Assembly (NCBI GenBank): GCA_013001805.1
Contig: JABDLW010000577.1
Span: 1 to 7,888, forward strand
Source of the DNA: Saprospiraceae bacterium
GTDB lineage: Bacteria > Bacteroidota > Bacteroidia > Chitinophagales > Saprospiraceae
Direction of reading: 5' to 3'
Length of the DNA stretch: 7,888 bases
Positions 7,338-7,888 of this stretch are shown one piece after another. The first letter of the stretch is position 1; each line of letters opens with the position of its first letter. Both the position numbers and the translations under genes were made by a program. The notes beneath the pieces are model-generated. The model saw only the letters and a program-made list of their open reading frames with translations. It was not told where the DNA came from and did no database searches.

Positions 7338-7888
7338 ATGCTGGTTAAAGTAAATGGTCTGATAATTCGATCCGTAAAATATGGGGAGACAAGCCTAATA
7401 TTTGACATGTATACAGAGCAATATGGGCTGGCCAGTTTTATCGTAAATGGAGCACGAAAAGCACGCAGTAAATTGCCAGCATCTTTATTTCAGCTGACTA
7501 ATTGGCTACAAATTATTGCATATATCAAGAACCCCCGATCGCTTAGCCGGGTGAAAGAAGCGGAATTAATTCTCCCCTACCACGATATTCCATTTAATCT
7601 GTATAAAAGTAGCGTTGCACTTTTTATCACCGAGGTTACACAAAAGACTATAAGAGAAAATGAAGCCAACCCTAACCTATATCATTTTATTTTTGAAACC
7701 TATCGCCAGTTGGATCAGACCCACGGTTCGATCAAAGACATGCATCTGATTTTCTTGTTGAGACTATCCCACCATCTTGGATTTATTCCCCACAACAATT
7801 GCTCACCGGCAAGGCCTTATTTTCATTTGGTTAGCGGTAATTTTGTCTCCTATGACCATCCAATACATACCTTAGACAGGGACCTCAG
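7338..7888 (+). CDS. recO: DNA repair protein RecO (3' end cut by window)
   Basis: RecO acts in the cytoplasm with RecR (and RecF) to load RecA on SSB-coated single-stranded DNA in the RecFOR recombination pathway. The ATG directly abuts the stop of the preceding gene. The frame stays open for 183 codons to the window edge, so about 50-60 residues of a typical protein of about 230-240 are missing. The N-terminal OB-fold is recognisable (about residues 1-80): MLVKVNGLIIRSVKYGETSL, then YGLASFIVNGARKARSKLP and SLFQLTNWLQII. The helical domain follows with VALFITEVTQKTIRENEANP (about 93-112) and a HLIFLLRLSHHLGFIP segment (about 136-151). The zinc-finger cysteines of many RecO proteins are not visible in this part: only C155 appears in the expected region. 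No Shine-Dalgarno is seen, so translation probably relies on coupling to the upstream gene. Confidence 0.95.
   Translation, partial: MLVKVNGLIIRSVKYGETSLIFDMYTEQYGLASFIVNGARKARSKLPASLFQLTNWLQIIAYIKNPRSLSRVKEAELILPYHDIPFNLYKSSVALFITEVTQKTIRENEANPNLYHFIFETYRQLDQTHGSIKDMHLIFLLRLSHHLGFIPHNNCSPARPYFHLVSGNFVSYDHPIHTLDRDL

Overview
The window reads as a chromosomal stretch of a Bacteroidota bacterium, probably a free-living lineage such as the Saprospirales or Cytophagales (the order is a guess). The basis is family-level protein resemblance: a futalosine-pathway MqnC, a Bacteroidota-type UvrA, a bacterial GH3-family protein, a Bacteroidota-type RecO without a recognisable zinc finger, almost no Shine-Dalgarno sequences, and a TAnnTTTG promoter element. 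Base composition is moderately AT-rich. No RNA gene, CRISPR array, insertion sequence or integrase was seen.

Layout: all confident genes are on the + strand. Positions 1-1146 hold nearly all of mqnC (menaquinone biosynthesis), which runs off the left edge. Positions 1147-1711 are a 565-bp gap without a convincing intact gene. On the minus strand this gap holds a long open frame with protein-like composition and a DDVRIW motif recalling LamG-like domains, read here as a possible decayed gene. A candidate promoter lies at the right end of the gap. From 1712 to the right edge runs a tightly packed probable operon: uvrA (nucleotide excision repair), a CPBP/CAAX-type membrane metalloprotease (4-bp ATGA overlap with uvrA), a GH3-like adenylate-forming enzyme (45-bp gap), a small helical protein of unknown function (4-bp ATGA overlap), and recO (no gap), which is cut by the right edge.

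How the genes work together: uvrA and recO both serve DNA repair. They bracket a membrane protease, a GH3 enzyme of unknown substrate and a small unknown protein. Overlaps at two junctions and an abutting pair at a third suggest co-translation, but no shared pathway can be shown from sequence. No clearly new system was found. The items most worth following are the minus-strand remnant, the GH3 enzyme with its coupled small partner, and the mixed repair/non-repair operon.
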